Shown: in pieces, positions 32,451-33,278 of the stretch
How the letters are laid out: the number at the start of each line of letters is the position of its first letter
Numbering within the stretch: position 1 is the first letter of the stretch
Source: Candidatus Melainabacteria bacterium
GTDB lineage: Bacteria > Cyanobacteriota > Vampirovibrionia > Obscuribacterales > Obscuribacteraceae
Direction: 5' to 3'
DNA length: 33,278 nucleotides
Assembly: GCA_020854255.1 (NCBI GenBank)
Contig: JADZFV010000153.1
Location: 1-33,278, forward strand
Notes under the pieces: generated by a model
Seen by the model: the letters and a program-made list of their open reading frames with translations, nothing else
Databases searched by the model: none
Told to the model about the DNA's origin: nothing
Made by a program: the position numbers and the translations under genes

Positions 32451-33278
32451 TTAAGCACCGCCTGTTAGCAATTTAGCCCATTCGCGTGCGACGCCTGCTG
32501 TGCTCTCACGCAATGCGCGCAAGGCTTCGGTGCGCTTCATGATCGGAGCGACGGCATCCATACCGCCAGATCGCATCGCTGCAATGCCTTCCTGTTGCAT
32601 ACTCATTACTTCTGCATCGATTGCATCCATCACGGCCAGAAGCGAGTATGTAATCGTTTCAGCAGGGCTTTGTTCAGGCACGGCTGCACCGCCGGGTATC
32701 GCCTGCTCTGCAGCTTTTTCAGCAACGGCGTCAAACACGAGCGGTTCGGTTTCGCTTACGTCTCCGCGTGAAACACGCACCAATCGTGCGAATATCTTCT
32801 TCGAAAGAGACGAGACTTGTGAGTTTTTCAGCGGCTTGCCATCAACAGACCAGCCTGGACCTTCATTGAACATCAGAATGCTCAATTCAATGAAGGCAGG
32901 AATGGCCGGGCGATTTGTCTCGTCCTCGTAGAGAAACTTAGGTGGAATAAAAGAGAAGCGAACGGACCTGGTGTCGCCGCGCACTTGCATGCCCCATACA
33001 CTATTCTGCAAGAATCCTTGATAGTTATTGCTTGGCTCTCTTATTCCGTCTCCAGCCGGACGCCGGCAAGTCACCACAAAGGCACGATTTTCTTCGGTCT
33101 GATTATACTGATAGGCATAACGGTTGAAGTCATCGAAAAGCGTGTCCATAAGCGCGACCATACTCAACTGGCAAAGCGGATCTTCCATTGTCGCGGTGGC
33201 TGTTGATTTCGAGTCGACGTTCTCATTGACGTTCTGCAACCATGCCATGGTTTGATCGCCAACGAATGATGTATTCAA
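32451..33278 (-). CDS. Protein of unknown function (probably 5'-partial)
   Basis: The minus-strand frame is open to the right edge. An in-frame ATG at 33248 and a TTG at the very edge are possible starts, but neither has a ribosome site, so the gene probably continues outside. The visible part has no signal peptide or membrane segment. It contains a mixed alpha/beta first part (DFNRYAYQYN, TRSVRFSFIPPKFLY) and a long helical tail with Ala/Met/Glu-rich sequence. I do not recognise the family. The stop codon is 112 bases upstream of the kinase start on the same strand. Confidence 0.6.
   Translation of the reverse strand: MNTSFVGDQTMAWLQNVNENVDSKSTATATMEDPLCQLSMVALMDTLFDDFNRYAYQYNQTEENRAFVVTCRRPAGDGIREPSNNYQGFLQNSVWGMQVRGDTRSVRFSFIPPKFLYEDETNRPAIPAFIELSILMFNEGPGWSVDGKPLKNSQVSSLSKKIFARLVRVSRGDVSETEPLVFDAVAEKAAEQAIPGGAAVPEQSPAETITYSLLAVMDAIDAEVMSMQQEGIAAMRSGGMDAVAPIMKRTEALRALRESTAGVAREWAKLLTGGA

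Overview
The window is a protein-dense stretch of a bacterial chromosome with genes on both strands, short gaps and no tRNA, rRNA, CRISPR array, transposase or phage gene that I can see. Many proteins carry Sec-type signal peptides or single membrane anchors. Several markers lean towards the cyanobacterial side of the tree: a single-RRM RNA-binding protein, a primary sigma factor with a cyanobacterium-like region 1.2, and a thioredoxin-like 2Fe-2S protein. Other parts of the sigma factor look more generic. Large Hanks-type kinases and many exported lineage-specific proteins are also present. My best guess is a non-photosynthetic relative of Cyanobacteria (Vampirovibrionia/Melainabacteria, Obscuribacterales-like). 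This is inference and a moderate-confidence call only.

Left third (1-14.6 kb). A hybrid histidine kinase (GAF-GAF-PAS-HisKA-HATPase-REC-REC) is cut by the left edge. An exported M20 metallopeptidase is divergent from a small exported protein made of nine gap-free 11-residue repeats. That repeat protein is followed after 29 bp by a two-module M16 peptidase. Then come an RRM protein with its own terminator, a DUF962/Mpo1-like membrane protein, a GGDEF-fold protein with a destroyed active-site motif but an intact RxxD I-site pattern, an exported DUF4139 protein, an NCS1 permease and a membrane-anchored SGNH-like protein.

Middle (14.6-24 kb). Ribosomal proteins L10 and L7/L12 lie on the minus strand behind a long structured leader. 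They are followed by a strong intrinsic terminator and then, almost without a gap, by a zinc-ribbon/TPR membrane protein. A thioredoxin-like 2Fe-2S protein is divergent from rplJ. Next are a POTRA-like plus HEAT-like exported protein, a small membrane-anchored TPR-like protein, glyS, and a large exported protein with an alpha/beta-hydrolase-like half in which Glu occupies the nucleophile position.

Right third (24-33.3 kb). A TatA/E protein precedes uvrB, which has a long basic N-terminal extension. A 574-bp gap holds a tandem 34-bp-period repeat and a leader hairpin. Then come the primary sigma factor, a bitopic protein whose C-terminal part resembles VirB8/TraE, a small secreted protein, a Ser/Thr kinase with zinc-ribbon, membrane and leucine-rich-repeat parts, and an unrecognised gene cut by the right edge.

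The clearest housekeeping items are rplJ, rplL, glyS, uvrB, tatA and the sigma factor gene. The most unusual items are the 11-mer repeat/M16 pair, the degenerate GGDEF protein, the POTRA-HEAT protein, the Glu-for-Ser hydrolase-like protein and the kinase-LRR receptor-like protein. Several short hairpin repeats (near 2.9, 14.6 and 19.8 kb) look like chromosomal REP-type elements.
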